From the NCBI RefSeq assembly GCF_035818635.1, contig NZ_JAYLLH010000008.1, forward strand, positions 95,096-159,095: a DNA stretch of 64,000 bases. Direction: 5' to 3'. How positions within the stretch are numbered: the first letter of the stretch is position 1; each line of letters starts with the position of its first letter. Shown here one piece after another: positions 8,404 to 14,980 of the stretch. The notes beneath the pieces are model-generated. The model worked only from the letters and a program-made list of their open reading frames with translations, was not told the DNA's origin and made no database searches. Position numbers and translations under genes: made by a program. Origin of the DNA: Mesobacterium_A hydrothermale (GTDB lineage: Bacteria; Pseudomonadota; Alphaproteobacteria; Rhodobacterales; Rhodobacteraceae).

Positions 8404-8631
8404 CTACCTCTCAATCAGTTCAAGTTCGTCATCCGGCGCGGTCGCCAGATCGTTGATCATGCGGCGCATGATGCGCGCCTGCTTTGGGGATGGACGCCAA
8501 GAAGGGCGCTTGCCGTGGCGGGCGATGGATTTGGCAAAGCCCTGCGCCCATTCATCGCCATCGCGCATGGCGCGGCGCATCACGCGCGGCCAATGCAGTG
8601 TCAGGATTTCGTCCAGTTCCAGATCGGTCAT
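8404..8631 (-). CDS. Small hypothetical head-operon protein
   Basis: A 75-residue helical, basic protein (MTDLELDEILTLHWPRVMRR at the start, RPSWRPSPKQARIMRRMIND in the middle). The start codon overlaps the stop of the connector gene by 4 nt (ATGA), so it belongs to the same transcript. The repeated basic helices could bind nucleic acid. Since it lies just upstream of terL across the gap, a small-terminase-like or packaging-accessory role is possible, but there is no family signature to prove it. Confidence 0.6.
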   Translation of the reverse strand: MTDLELDEILTLHWPRVMRRAMRDGDEWAQGFAKSIARHGKRPSWRPSPKQARIMRRMINDLATAPDDELELIER

Positions 8632-9176
8632 GCCAGCACCCCGCGATACCGCGCGCCCACACGGGCCATATGCGGCGATGTGGTGAGGCTCTTGGCGTCC
8701 ATCGGGGATCGCCCGTCATAGTGCAGTGCAGCCTGATCCATGAGGGCTTGGGACAGGTCAGCCGGAATGTCAGCCGCTGCCGCTCCAAAGCCCGCCTGAT
8801 ACTCGATAACGATGTGGCTGGGGGCGAGGGTGAAGTAGGCTGACTGCCAGCGTATATACGGACGGTTGCCGCCCACAAAGTCAAAGTCGGTGAAGGCTGA
8901 ACCGTTGATGGTGACAGTCGGTGTATCAGCGTCCGCAACCGGGCCGATGGGCAGGTCAATCCCGCTGCCACTCGCCAGATCAAAGATGGTAACGCGGATG
9001 TTCTGGGTCAGCAGCGCAATCTGCGCAAACTGTTCCAGTTCCGCCGCCGCCGTCAGGCCGATGTTTGTGATCGCGCCATCCTCGGAATCATCGGGCGCGC
9101 GGATATGCAGTTTCAGGTTTTCCAGATCGAAGGGCAGTGCAGCCCCAGACGGAATGCGTTGGGTCAGCATCTTCAT
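8628..9176 (-). CDS. Phage gp6-like head-tail connector protein
   Basis: A 182-residue protein of the HK97 gp6-like connector type. It has an N-terminal helical part (LPFDLENLKLHIRAPDDSED, then AAELEQFAQIALLTQNIRVT), a central beta region (TPTVTINGSAFTDFDFVGGN), and a C-terminal helix with the typical PADLSQALMDQAALHYDGR segment. Such proteins form the ring directly under the portal. ATG 9176 overlaps the preceding gene by 4 nt. Together with the adaptor at 5980-6324, the element encodes two neck proteins but no tail. Confidence 0.75.
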   Translation of the reverse strand: MKMLTQRIPSGAALPFDLENLKLHIRAPDDSEDGAITNIGLTAAAELEQFAQIALLTQNIRVTIFDLASGSGIDLPIGPVADADTPTVTINGSAFTDFDFVGGNRPYIRWQSAYFTLAPSHIVIEYQAGFGAAAADIPADLSQALMDQAALHYDGRSPMDAKSLTTSPHMARVGARYRGVLA

Positions 9177-9547
9177 GCGGCAATCTCCACTTCGGAAATG
9201 TGTTTGCGGAAAGCCATCTGTTCGCGCGGCGGCAGGGCTTCATACGCGGCCAGCGCATAAGCCTTGCGCTCTTTCAGGGACGCGAACGACGCCCACCAGC
9301 GCGCATCATCCATCGGGCTGAGGAAGGTCGGCAGAGGGTAGTCGGCAAACTTGAGAACAGACTCTGCAACCAGTTCGGCCTGTTCCGGCTTGTCCAGCGA
9401 ACGAAGTGCAGCCCATGCCAGCGCCGCGCGCTCTTCGGGCGCCATGCGGGCCATCGCCACCAGCGAAAAGCCTTCCCAAGCGTCATAGCCGCCGAGGGTC
9501 AGCGTGTAGCCCATCATGCGCGACATGCGCTTGTGCTCGGGCTTCAT
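9173..9547 (-). CDS. Hypothetical protein, first gene of head operon
   Basis: A 124-residue, largely helical protein (EGFSLVAMARMAPEERAALA, SLKERKAYALAAYEALPPRE). No recognised domain. It is the first gene of the right-to-left head operon and overlaps the connector gene by 4 nt, so it is likely co-expressed with the structural genes. It is also the last gene before the attachment fragment. No function can be given. Confidence 0.6.
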   Translation of the reverse strand: MKPEHKRMSRMMGYTLTLGGYDAWEGFSLVAMARMAPEERAALAWAALRSLDKPEQAELVAESVLKFADYPLPTFLSPMDDARWWASFASLKERKAYALAAYEALPPREQMAFRKHISEVEIAA

Positions 9548-9608
9548 GAAGCGCCCGAGACTAGAACCGCGTTTTTGGTTTACGCCCGGCTTGTAACCGT
9601 TTGATTTT

Positions 9609-9630
9609 TCACACCCCTCATTTGGGGTGT
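9609..9630. terminator. Hairpin near element boundary
   Basis: CACACCCC and GGGGTGTG form a perfect 8-bp stem with a 6-nt loop, followed on the plus strand by a T-rich stretch. It lies 38 bp inside the attachment fragment. It may be a terminator insulating the element from host transcription or an arm site for the recombinase; the sequence does not decide. Confidence 0.4.
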
Positions 9631-9668
9631 GTTTACACTTTTGTTCTTTTGTTTCAGTTGGATCAGAG

Positions 9669-9715
9669 GGATTGCAAATCCGTGTACACCGGTTCGATTC
9701 CGGTACTCGCCTCCA
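9669..9715 (+). other. tRNA-Cys 3' fragment, right attachment site
   Basis: The 47 bp run from the 5' side of the anticodon stem through the GCA anticodon loop (ATTGCAAAT), variable loop and T arm (GGTTCGATTCC) to the acceptor 3' strand and CCA. The acceptor 5' strand and D arm are missing: the preceding bases do not form them. This is what remains at the distal end when an element integrates from the anticodon loop to the 3' end of a tRNA-Cys gene. The left copy, expected in an intact tRNA-Cys, lies outside the window. Confidence 0.85.
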
Positions 9716-9763
9716 CCTTCCTCCAGGCCTTACAACGTCCGTATGAACGCCCCCCTGCGGGCG

Positions 9764-11449
9764 TCACGTCTTGGCCACCGCGCGCATTGCCGAAAGCGTG
9801 GTGCGGGTCGAGATCTGGTCCGGGTCGGTCACCAGCTCCAGCAAGGCCGGACGGCCGGCGGCGCGGGCACGCGTAAAGGCCGGGGAGAATTCTTCGGTCC
9901 GGGTGACGCGTTCGGCATAGGCACCGTAGCCTTCGGCGATCTTGACGAAATCCTGACCTTGCAGCGTGGTGCCGGACACCCGGCCCGGGTGGTCGCGTTC
10001 CTGGTGCATGCGGATGGTGCCGTAGATCCCGTTGTTGAACACAAGGATGATCGGGCACGCGCCGTATTGCGCGGCGGTGGCCAGTTCGTTGCCCGTCATC
10101 ATGAAACCGCCGTCGCCGACGAATGACACCACCAGCCGGTCGGGATGGCGGATCGCGGCGCTGACGGCGGCGGGCACGGAATAGCCCATCGCGCCGCAGG
10201 TCGATCCCAGTTCACGCCCCGGACGGCCGAACCGCAGATAACGTTGCGCCCAGCCGGTATGGTTGCCCGCGTCCAGCGTGACGATCATGTCGTCGGGCAG
10301 GTCGTCCCGCATCTGGCACAGGGCCACACCCATATCCAGCGGGCGGTCGCCGCCATTGGGGGCCTCGGTATCCGCCTCGTAGGCGGCGCGTAGGTCCTGT
10401 GTCCAGCCTTTCCAACGCTCGGAATCGGTTTCCATCCGCAGCCCGCTCAGCCACAGCGCGGCGGCGGCAGAGGACGCGACAAGCCCCAGATCGGGGGCAT
10501 AGACCCGACCGATTTCATCCGGGTCGGGATAGATATGGATCACCCGCTGCCCCGGCGTTGGCGGCGTGACGGCGGTGTAGGCCTTGGTGGTCATGTCCCC
10601 CAGACGGGCCCCGATGACCAGCAGCAGATCGGCCTCGGCCATGCGCTTGAACAGCGCCGGGTTGGTCGAGGTGCCAAGGTCGCCGACAAAGGACGGAGAG
10701 GCCGCCGCGACCACGTCCTGACGGCGGAAGGAACAGACGACCGGCAGGTGGTTTGCCTCGGCAAAGCCGGTGATCTGGCTGGCGGCCTCGTCATCCCAGC
10801 CCGATCCGCCCACCACCACCATGGGCCGGTCGGCGGCAAAGAACGCGTCGCGGATCGCCTCGACCGCGCCGGGCCAGAGTTCCGCCTGCGCAGGGGTATA
10901 GCGCGGGGCATCCGCGACCTCGACCACTTCGGTCAGCATGTCTTCGGGCAAAGCGATGACCACCGGGCCCGGGCGGCCCGAGGTCGCCACGCGGAACGCA
11001 CGCGCCATGTATTCAGGGATGCGGCGGGCATCGTCGATCTGCGTCGCCCATTTCGCCACCGTTCCGAACATGGCACGGTAATCGACCTCCTGGAACGCTT
11101 CGCGGTCCGTCATGTCGCGGGAAATCTGCCCCACCAGCAGGATCATCGGCGTGCTGTCCTGCTGCGCGATATGCACGCCGATGGCGGCATGGCAGGCGCC
11201 GGGGCCCCGGGTCACCAGCGCGATGCCGGGCCGCCCGGTCAGCTTGCCATAGGCTTCGGCCATGTTGGCGGCGCCGGCCTCGTGCCGGGCGTTGATCAGG
11301 GTGAACCGGTCGGGCACGTCATGCAGCGCGTCCAGCACCTCGAGATAGCTTTCACCAGGCACGCAAAAGCCGGTATCGGCCCCGTGGATGAGCAGTTGAT
11401 CAACCAGAACCTGCCCGCCAGTGCGGGGCTTGGCTGCGCCATGTGTCAT
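9764..11449 (-). CDS. ThDP-dependent enzyme, acetolactate-synthase-like
   Basis: A 561-residue enzyme of the pyruvate oxidase / acetolactate synthase superfamily. The N-terminal pyrimidine-binding domain contains the catalytic Glu in LINARHEAGAANMAEAYGKL (about residue 57). The central Rossmann domain includes RPMVVVGGSGWDDEAASQI. The C-terminal domain has the ThDP/Mg motif starting GDGGFMMTGNELATAAQYG and ending with FNN. Members split or join 2-oxo acids; the regulatory subunit of true acetolactate synthase is not nearby, so a catabolic or other decarboxylase role is more likely than valine synthesis. It is the first host gene after the attachment site and precedes a TauE/SafE permease gene divergent in function but on the same strand. 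Confidence 0.8.
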   Translation of the reverse strand: MTHGAAKPRTGGQVLVDQLLIHGADTGFCVPGESYLEVLDALHDVPDRFTLINARHEAGAANMAEAYGKLTGRPGIALVTRGPGACHAAIGVHIAQQDSTPMILLVGQISRDMTDREAFQEVDYRAMFGTVAKWATQIDDARRIPEYMARAFRVATSGRPGPVVIALPEDMLTEVVEVADAPRYTPAQAELWPGAVEAIRDAFFAADRPMVVVGGSGWDDEAASQITGFAEANHLPVVCSFRRQDVVAAASPSFVGDLGTSTNPALFKRMAEADLLLVIGARLGDMTTKAYTAVTPPTPGQRVIHIYPDPDEIGRVYAPDLGLVASSAAAALWLSGLRMETDSERWKGWTQDLRAAYEADTEAPNGGDRPLDMGVALCQMRDDLPDDMIVTLDAGNHTGWAQRYLRFGRPGRELGSTCGAMGYSVPAAVSAAIRHPDRLVVSFVGDGGFMMTGNELATAAQYGACPIILVFNNGIYGTIRMHQERDHPGRVSGTTLQGQDFVKIAEGYGAYAERVTRTEEFSPAFTRARAAGRPALLELVTDPDQISTRTTLSAMRAVAKT

Positions 11450-11510
11450 GATCGGGGCCTTTCCGTTGTTCGCTGGATGCAGTGCTACCGCCCGGCCCGC
11501 CCCGATGCAA

Positions 11511-12335
11511 TCACGCGAAGATATCCATGCTCATCCGCACCGCGACGGAAACCAGGAACAGCGCAAAGGCGATTTCCAGCTTCCGCGCCGACAGCTTGTG
11601 CGCCAGCGTTGCGCCAATGGGGGCCGCCAGCATGGCAAAGGGGGCGACAAGGGCCAGCGCCGCCAGGTTGACATGGCCGATGGACAGGGGCGGCACGCCG
11701 TCTGCACCCCAGCCGGAAATCATATAGCCGATGACGCCCGGGATCGCGACCAGCGGACCCAGCCCGGCCGAGGTCGCCACAGCCTGGTGCATCGGCTGGC
11801 CGAACAGCGTCATGAACAGGTTGTTCAGGTTTCCGCCGCCGATCCCCATGAAGGTCGAGATGAACCCGATGCCAAATCCGACACCGTCGGTGACAGGTTT
11901 CGATGGCAGGTCCTTGGCCAGGTACCAGCCCTTCGGCAGGAACAGCATCTTGGCGGCGATGACCACCGCCACGACCACGAACACGCTGCGCAGCACGTCC
12001 CCGGATACGAAGCCGACGATGAAGGACGCGACGATCACACCCGCCGGCACGAACAGGCGCCAGCGTTTCAGCAGCGCGGCATTGCCCATGCCCCGGCTGC
12101 GGTGCGCCTTGTAGGATTGAATCGTGGTCGGCACGATGATGCCCAACGAGGTGCCCACGGCAAGATGCGCCACATGCGCCGGATCGGTCCCCAGCACCGC
12201 GAAAGCGGCGCTGAGGATCGGAACAAGGATCGCCCCGCCGCCCACGCCGAACAGCCCCGACAACACGCCCGAGGCCAGCCCGGCCCCCGCCAGCGTCGCC
12301 GCCATCATCACCAGTTCCAAGGTGCTTCCCTGCAT
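11511..12335 (-). CDS. TauE/SafE-family anion permease
   Basis: A 274-residue inner-membrane protein with about eight hydrophobic segments and the two glycine-rich family repeats SGLFGVGGGAILVPILSAAF and STFMGIGGGNLNNLFMTLFG. The family exports or imports small organic or inorganic anions, notably sulfite, sulfoacetate and related compounds. ATG 12335 follows GGGA; a GTG at 12350 is an alternative that adds five residues. The gene is followed 61 bp later by the ThDP enzyme on the same strand, which suggests a common transcript and a link between transport of a small acid and its decarboxylation. The substrate is not determined. Confidence 0.8.
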   Translation of the reverse strand: MQGSTLELVMMAATLAGAGLASGVLSGLFGVGGGAILVPILSAAFAVLGTDPAHVAHLAVGTSLGIIVPTTIQSYKAHRSRGMGNAALLKRWRLFVPAGVIVASFIVGFVSGDVLRSVFVVVAVVIAAKMLFLPKGWYLAKDLPSKPVTDGVGFGIGFISTFMGIGGGNLNNLFMTLFGQPMHQAVATSAGLGPLVAIPGVIGYMISGWGADGVPPLSIGHVNLAALALVAPFAMLAAPIGATLAHKLSARKLEIAFALFLVSVAVRMSMDIFA

Positions 12336-12549
12336 TCCGTATCCCAACACGTCGTTTGCCCACCGCGCAGCAAGGCGCGAACCCCGCGCGACGGTATGTC
12401 AGCCCACCCGGACTGGCAAGAGAGGGTGCAAACCTGCCCGGCACAGGCGGAACCCGAGGGGGTGCCCTGCCAGCGCAAATGCAGGAAAACCCGGAAATCA
12501 ACCAAAAATATCTGCGCAACCATATGAAACAAAACGACTCTTTTGAAAA

Positions 12550-12626
12550 ATGTAAAAAACGTTCACATCCCCCCTTGCAAACGTCTTTCGGGCTTCCGAT
12601 CTTAGCAATGTGAAAGACATTCACAT
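12550..12626. promoter_or_regulatory. Twin palindromic operators upstream of DUF2852 gene
   Basis: Two copies of ATGTRAA-N5-TTCACAT are present, at 12550-12568 (one mismatch) and 12608-12626 (perfect 7-bp arms). Their centres are 58 bp apart. The second ends 20 bp before the ATG at 12647, over or near the expected promoter. The spacing and symmetry fit cooperative binding of a dimeric regulator to the DUF2852 promoter. The regulator is not identifiable from this window. Confidence 0.6.
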
Positions 12627-12646
12627 CAACCTAAACGGAGAGAGAC

Positions 12647-13105
12647 ATGAATACCGCAACCGCAGCCACGCTTCCCGCAAATGCCGGGTGGTTCTCGCGC
12701 GCCGAAGCCTGGCTGGATGCCAGGGGCAAAGGCGCCTGGATCGCCGCCATGGTGGTCGGGTTCATCTTCTTCTGGCCCGTGGGCCTTGCCCTTCTGGCCT
12801 ATATGATCTGGAGCAAACGCATGTTTTCGAAATCCTGCCGTCACTCTGACTTCCGCGCCGACCGCCGGGCCCGCCATCAGGCCGCCTGGGGCGCGATGAA
12901 GCCCTCGGGCAATAGCGCCTTCGACGCCTACAAGGCCGACACGCTGCGCCGTCTGCAGGAAGAACAGGAACAGTTCGAGTCGTTCCTCGACCGGCTGCGC
13001 GCCGCCAAGGACAAGGCCGAATTCGACCAGTTCATGGACGAACGCTCCGACGCCGCCCGCAAGGCCCGCCAAGACGCCTCCCTGCGCGAAGACGAAGACG
13101 CCTGA
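12647..13105 (+). CDS. DUF2852 membrane-anchored protein
   Basis: A 152-residue protein typical of alphaproteobacteria. A cytoplasmic or periplasmic N-terminal stretch leads to one hydrophobic membrane segment (AAMVVGFIFFWPVGLALLAY, about residues 34-53), followed by a basic linker and a long charged coiled-coil tail (LRRLQEEQEQFESFLDRLRA). The tail pattern is the part shared across the DUF2852 family, whose function is not known to me. ATG 12647 follows GGAGAGAGAC. The strong paired operators upstream suggest stress- or signal-dependent expression. A G+C hairpin follows the gene. Confidence 0.8.
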   Translation: MNTATAATLPANAGWFSRAEAWLDARGKGAWIAAMVVGFIFFWPVGLALLAYMIWSKRMFSKSCRHSDFRADRRARHQAAWGAMKPSGNSAFDAYKADTLRRLQEEQEQFESFLDRLRAAKDKAEFDQFMDERSDAARKARQDASLREDEDA

Positions 13106-13112
13106 ACGCCCT

Positions 13113-13135
13113 GGCCCCGGGCCTGATCCGGGGCC
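13113..13135 (+). terminator. Hairpin after DUF2852 gene
   Basis: GGCCCCGG and CCGGGGCC form an 8-bp stem with a 7-nt loop, 8 nt after the stop codon. No T run follows, so termination may be partial or the hairpin may stabilise the mRNA 3' end. Confidence 0.4.
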
Positions 13136-13214
13136 AATCCTTCCCTCCCTGCCCCGGCGAAAGCGCCGGGGTTTCCCTCTGAAAACAGACCGACAGATGA
13201 TGTATACCGAGTCC

Positions 13215-13646
13215 ATGTCACACCTGCCCGACCCTATCCACCAGGCCGAGTTCTATACCGATACGCCCGTCAAGCGCGGCATTGCCTGGCTTCTCGACAC
13301 TGTCCTGATCATGGCACTGGTTGTGCCGGTGATCCTGCTGACGGCCTTCATCGGTCTGTTCTTCCTGCCGGTGCTGTACCTGCTGATTGGCTTTTTCTAC
13401 CGGGTCATCACGATTTCGGGCGGTTCGGCCACCTGGGGCATGCGTCTGATGTCGATCGAACTGCGCGACGCCCATGGCCAGCGGCTCGACCCGGGGCAGG
13501 CCTTCCTGCACACGCTGGGCTATACAGTGTCGATGTCGATTCCGATTTTTCAGGTGATTTCGATCCTGCTGATGTTCCTGTCGGAACGCCGTCAGGGTCT
13601 GACCGATATGATGCTGGGAACCGTCGTGCTGAACCGCCGCTTTTGA
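13215..13646 (+). CDS. RDD-family membrane protein
   Basis: A 143-residue integral membrane protein of the RDD family, named for conserved Arg and Asp residues; here RGIAWLLDTVLIMALVV carries the first Arg-Asp pair, and GMRLMSIELRDAHGQRLDPG the second. There are three hydrophobic segments (about residues 22-45, 48-65 and 100-125). Some family members have been linked to ion transport, but the role of most is unknown. ATG 13215 (MSHLPDPIHQAEFY) is preferred to ATG 13197 because family members usually begin here; neither has a strong ribosome-binding site. The next gene is bpt, 141 bp downstream on the same strand. Confidence 0.75.
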   Translation: MSHLPDPIHQAEFYTDTPVKRGIAWLLDTVLIMALVVPVILLTAFIGLFFLPVLYLLIGFFYRVITISGGSATWGMRLMSIELRDAHGQRLDPGQAFLHTLGYTVSMSIPIFQVISILLMFLSERRQGLTDMMLGTVVLNRRF

Positions 13647-13787
13647 CACAAGATATTGTGGCTTGGAAAGGCGCTCCCACAGGGCGCGCGTTTGCCAGAC
13701 CTGCCATGTGACGCGATGATGACAGGGGGCTTGGCGCGCCCCCGACCCCTTGCTAACGTGCTGGTGACACCGCCCTTTTGGATTCTC

Positions 13788-14600
13788 ATGCGCCATTCAC
13801 TTCCGTTTGCTCCGCAGTTCTATGTGACCGCGCCGCAACCGTGTCCTTATCTTGAGGGCCGGATGGAGCGGAAGCTGTTCACGGCGCTTCAGGGGGAAAA
13901 CGCCCAGACCTTGAACGACAGCCTGTCAAAGCAGGGGTTTCGCCGGTCGCAGAACGTGCTGTACCGCCCGTCCTGTTCGGATTGTGCCGCCTGCCTGTCG
14001 GCGCGGATCGCTGTCGACCGGTTCAAACCGTCAAAAAGCCAGCGCCGCACCAACCGGCGCAATGCCCACCTGACGCGCAAGGCCACAAGCCCCTGGGCCA
14101 CGGAAGAACAATACGACCTGTTCCTTACCTACCTGGAAAGCCGCCACGCAGACGGTGGCATGGCCGATATGGACGTGTTCGAATTCGCCGCGATGATCGA
14201 GGAAACGCCGATCCGCACGCGCGTGGTGGAATATGTCGACGACCTTGGTGCACTGACCGCAGTCTGCCTGACCGATGTGCTCGATGATGGCGTGTCCATG
14301 GTCTACAGCTTCTATGACCCCGAACTGCCGCAGCAAGGGCTGGGCACCTACATGATCCTCGACCACATCGAAATCGCGCGCGAAGCGGGCCTGCCGTATG
14401 TCTATCTGGGTTACTGGGTGCCCGGCAGCGCGAAGATGGGCTACAAGGAAGCGTTTTCCGGGCTGGAACTGTATCGACAGGGCCGTTGGCAGCCCAAGGA
14501 CCCGGGCGAGGACTACAGCGCCGAGGTGCACCCGCTTTCGGTCGACCCGATTGCCGAACAGGTGGCCAATATCGCCCTGCCCGACCTGCGCAAGGGCTGA
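13788..14600 (+). CDS. bpt: Aspartate/glutamate leucyltransferase (bacterial Bpt / ATE type)
   Basis: A 270-residue aminoacyl-tRNA-protein transferase that adds Leu to N-terminal Asp or Glu, marking proteins for ClpAP under the N-end rule. The N-terminal domain carries the Cys motif CPYLEGRMERKLFTAL and the CSDCAACLSARIAV cluster; the C-terminal acetyltransferase-like domain includes DGVSMVYSFYDPELPQQGLG and the characteristic PYVYLGYWVPGSAKMGYK. Length matches the family. ATG 13788 (MRHSLPFAPQFYVTA) is the usual family start; 44 in-frame codons upstream lack family character. It is a housekeeping gene, separated by a gap from the TRAP operon. Confidence 0.9.
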   Translation: MRHSLPFAPQFYVTAPQPCPYLEGRMERKLFTALQGENAQTLNDSLSKQGFRRSQNVLYRPSCSDCAACLSARIAVDRFKPSKSQRRTNRRNAHLTRKATSPWATEEQYDLFLTYLESRHADGGMADMDVFEFAAMIEETPIRTRVVEYVDDLGALTAVCLTDVLDDGVSMVYSFYDPELPQQGLGTYMILDHIEIAREAGLPYVYLGYWVPGSAKMGYKEAFSGLELYRQGRWQPKDPGEDYSAEVHPLSVDPIAEQVANIALPDLRKG

Positions 14601-14931
14601 CATCTTCTTGGCCGGTCCGACCCGGGGTCAGGTCACGCACGCGCGGTCCTGCCTCGGCCGACCGATCAGGTCGCGGACCGCTTCTGTCCAGGCGTGATAC
14701 TGCATCCGCCGCGCATCCTTTTACGCCGCGACCAGACCCGCCCGCCCCAACGCCAAAAGCGCCCCCCTGCCCGCGATCCGTCCCGTGGGCACACCATTGG
14801 GCGCGGCGCGGCATGCAGCGTCAGACGAAACACTGACAGCCGTTGGGGGCCAAGGCGCTCTATTTTGGCGGTTTCACCCATACGGCCAGCAACATCGGAA
14901 AACGCAAGCCGACGACAACCGCGAAGAGACA
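14601..14931. other. 331-bp intergenic stretch, no gene seen
   Basis: The stretch lies between the convergent ends of bpt and the TRAP operon. A short GACCC/GGGTC repeat near 14619-14629 may help end bpt transcription. Open frames on both strands here run into neighbouring genes and have no ribosome-binding sites. The base composition (runs of C and CG) does not suggest coding. Confidence 0.5.
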
Positions 14932-14956
14932 ACGGCCCGGGCGATGCCCGGGCCGT
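14932..14956 (-). terminator. Terminator of TRAP transporter operon
   Basis: ACGGCCCGGGC and GCCCGGGCCGT form a perfect 11-bp stem with a 3-nt loop, 24 bp after the stop codon of the large permease gene. It is a strong hairpin at the end of the minus-strand operon. The T content after it (TGTCTCTT) is modest. Confidence 0.7.
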
Positions 14957-14980
14957 CAAAAGCTTTCAACGGAACCGCGA

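Larger units (their letters stand above)
1..9715. mobile_element. Integrated phage-like element, right part, ending at tRNA-Cys fragment
   Basis: The block holds a tyrosine recombinase gene at its left end, small regulators, an XRE repressor and an HK97-type head gene module. Its right boundary is a 3' tRNA-Cys fragment at 9669-9715. Because that fragment is in plus orientation and lacks its 5' half, the intact tRNA-Cys should lie just left of the window, next to the integrase, which is the usual geometry for tRNA-targeting elements. Genes seen are only head formation and DNA packaging; tail, lysis and replication genes are absent between the integrase and the attachment fragment. That content fits a capsid-forming satellite or a severely reduced prophage. 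The left end is outside the window, so total size is not known, but the integrase needs only a short further stretch to be complete. Confidence 0.85.

Noticed and set aside
1..9547. Gene transfer agent cluster, since HK97 head genes in Rhodobacteraceae are often GTA genes
   Set aside because: Gene order differs from the GTA cluster, tail genes are absent, and an integrase, repressor and tRNA attachment fragment are present, which GTA clusters do not have.
9640..9715. Complete tRNA-Cys gene
   Set aside because: The bases before 9669 cannot form the acceptor 5' strand or the D arm; only the 3' part is present.
9764..11449. Biosynthetic acetolactate synthase large subunit (ilvB/ilvI)
   Set aside because: No small regulatory subunit gene follows and the context is a TauE/SafE permease and an attachment site, so only a general ThDP enzyme call is supported.
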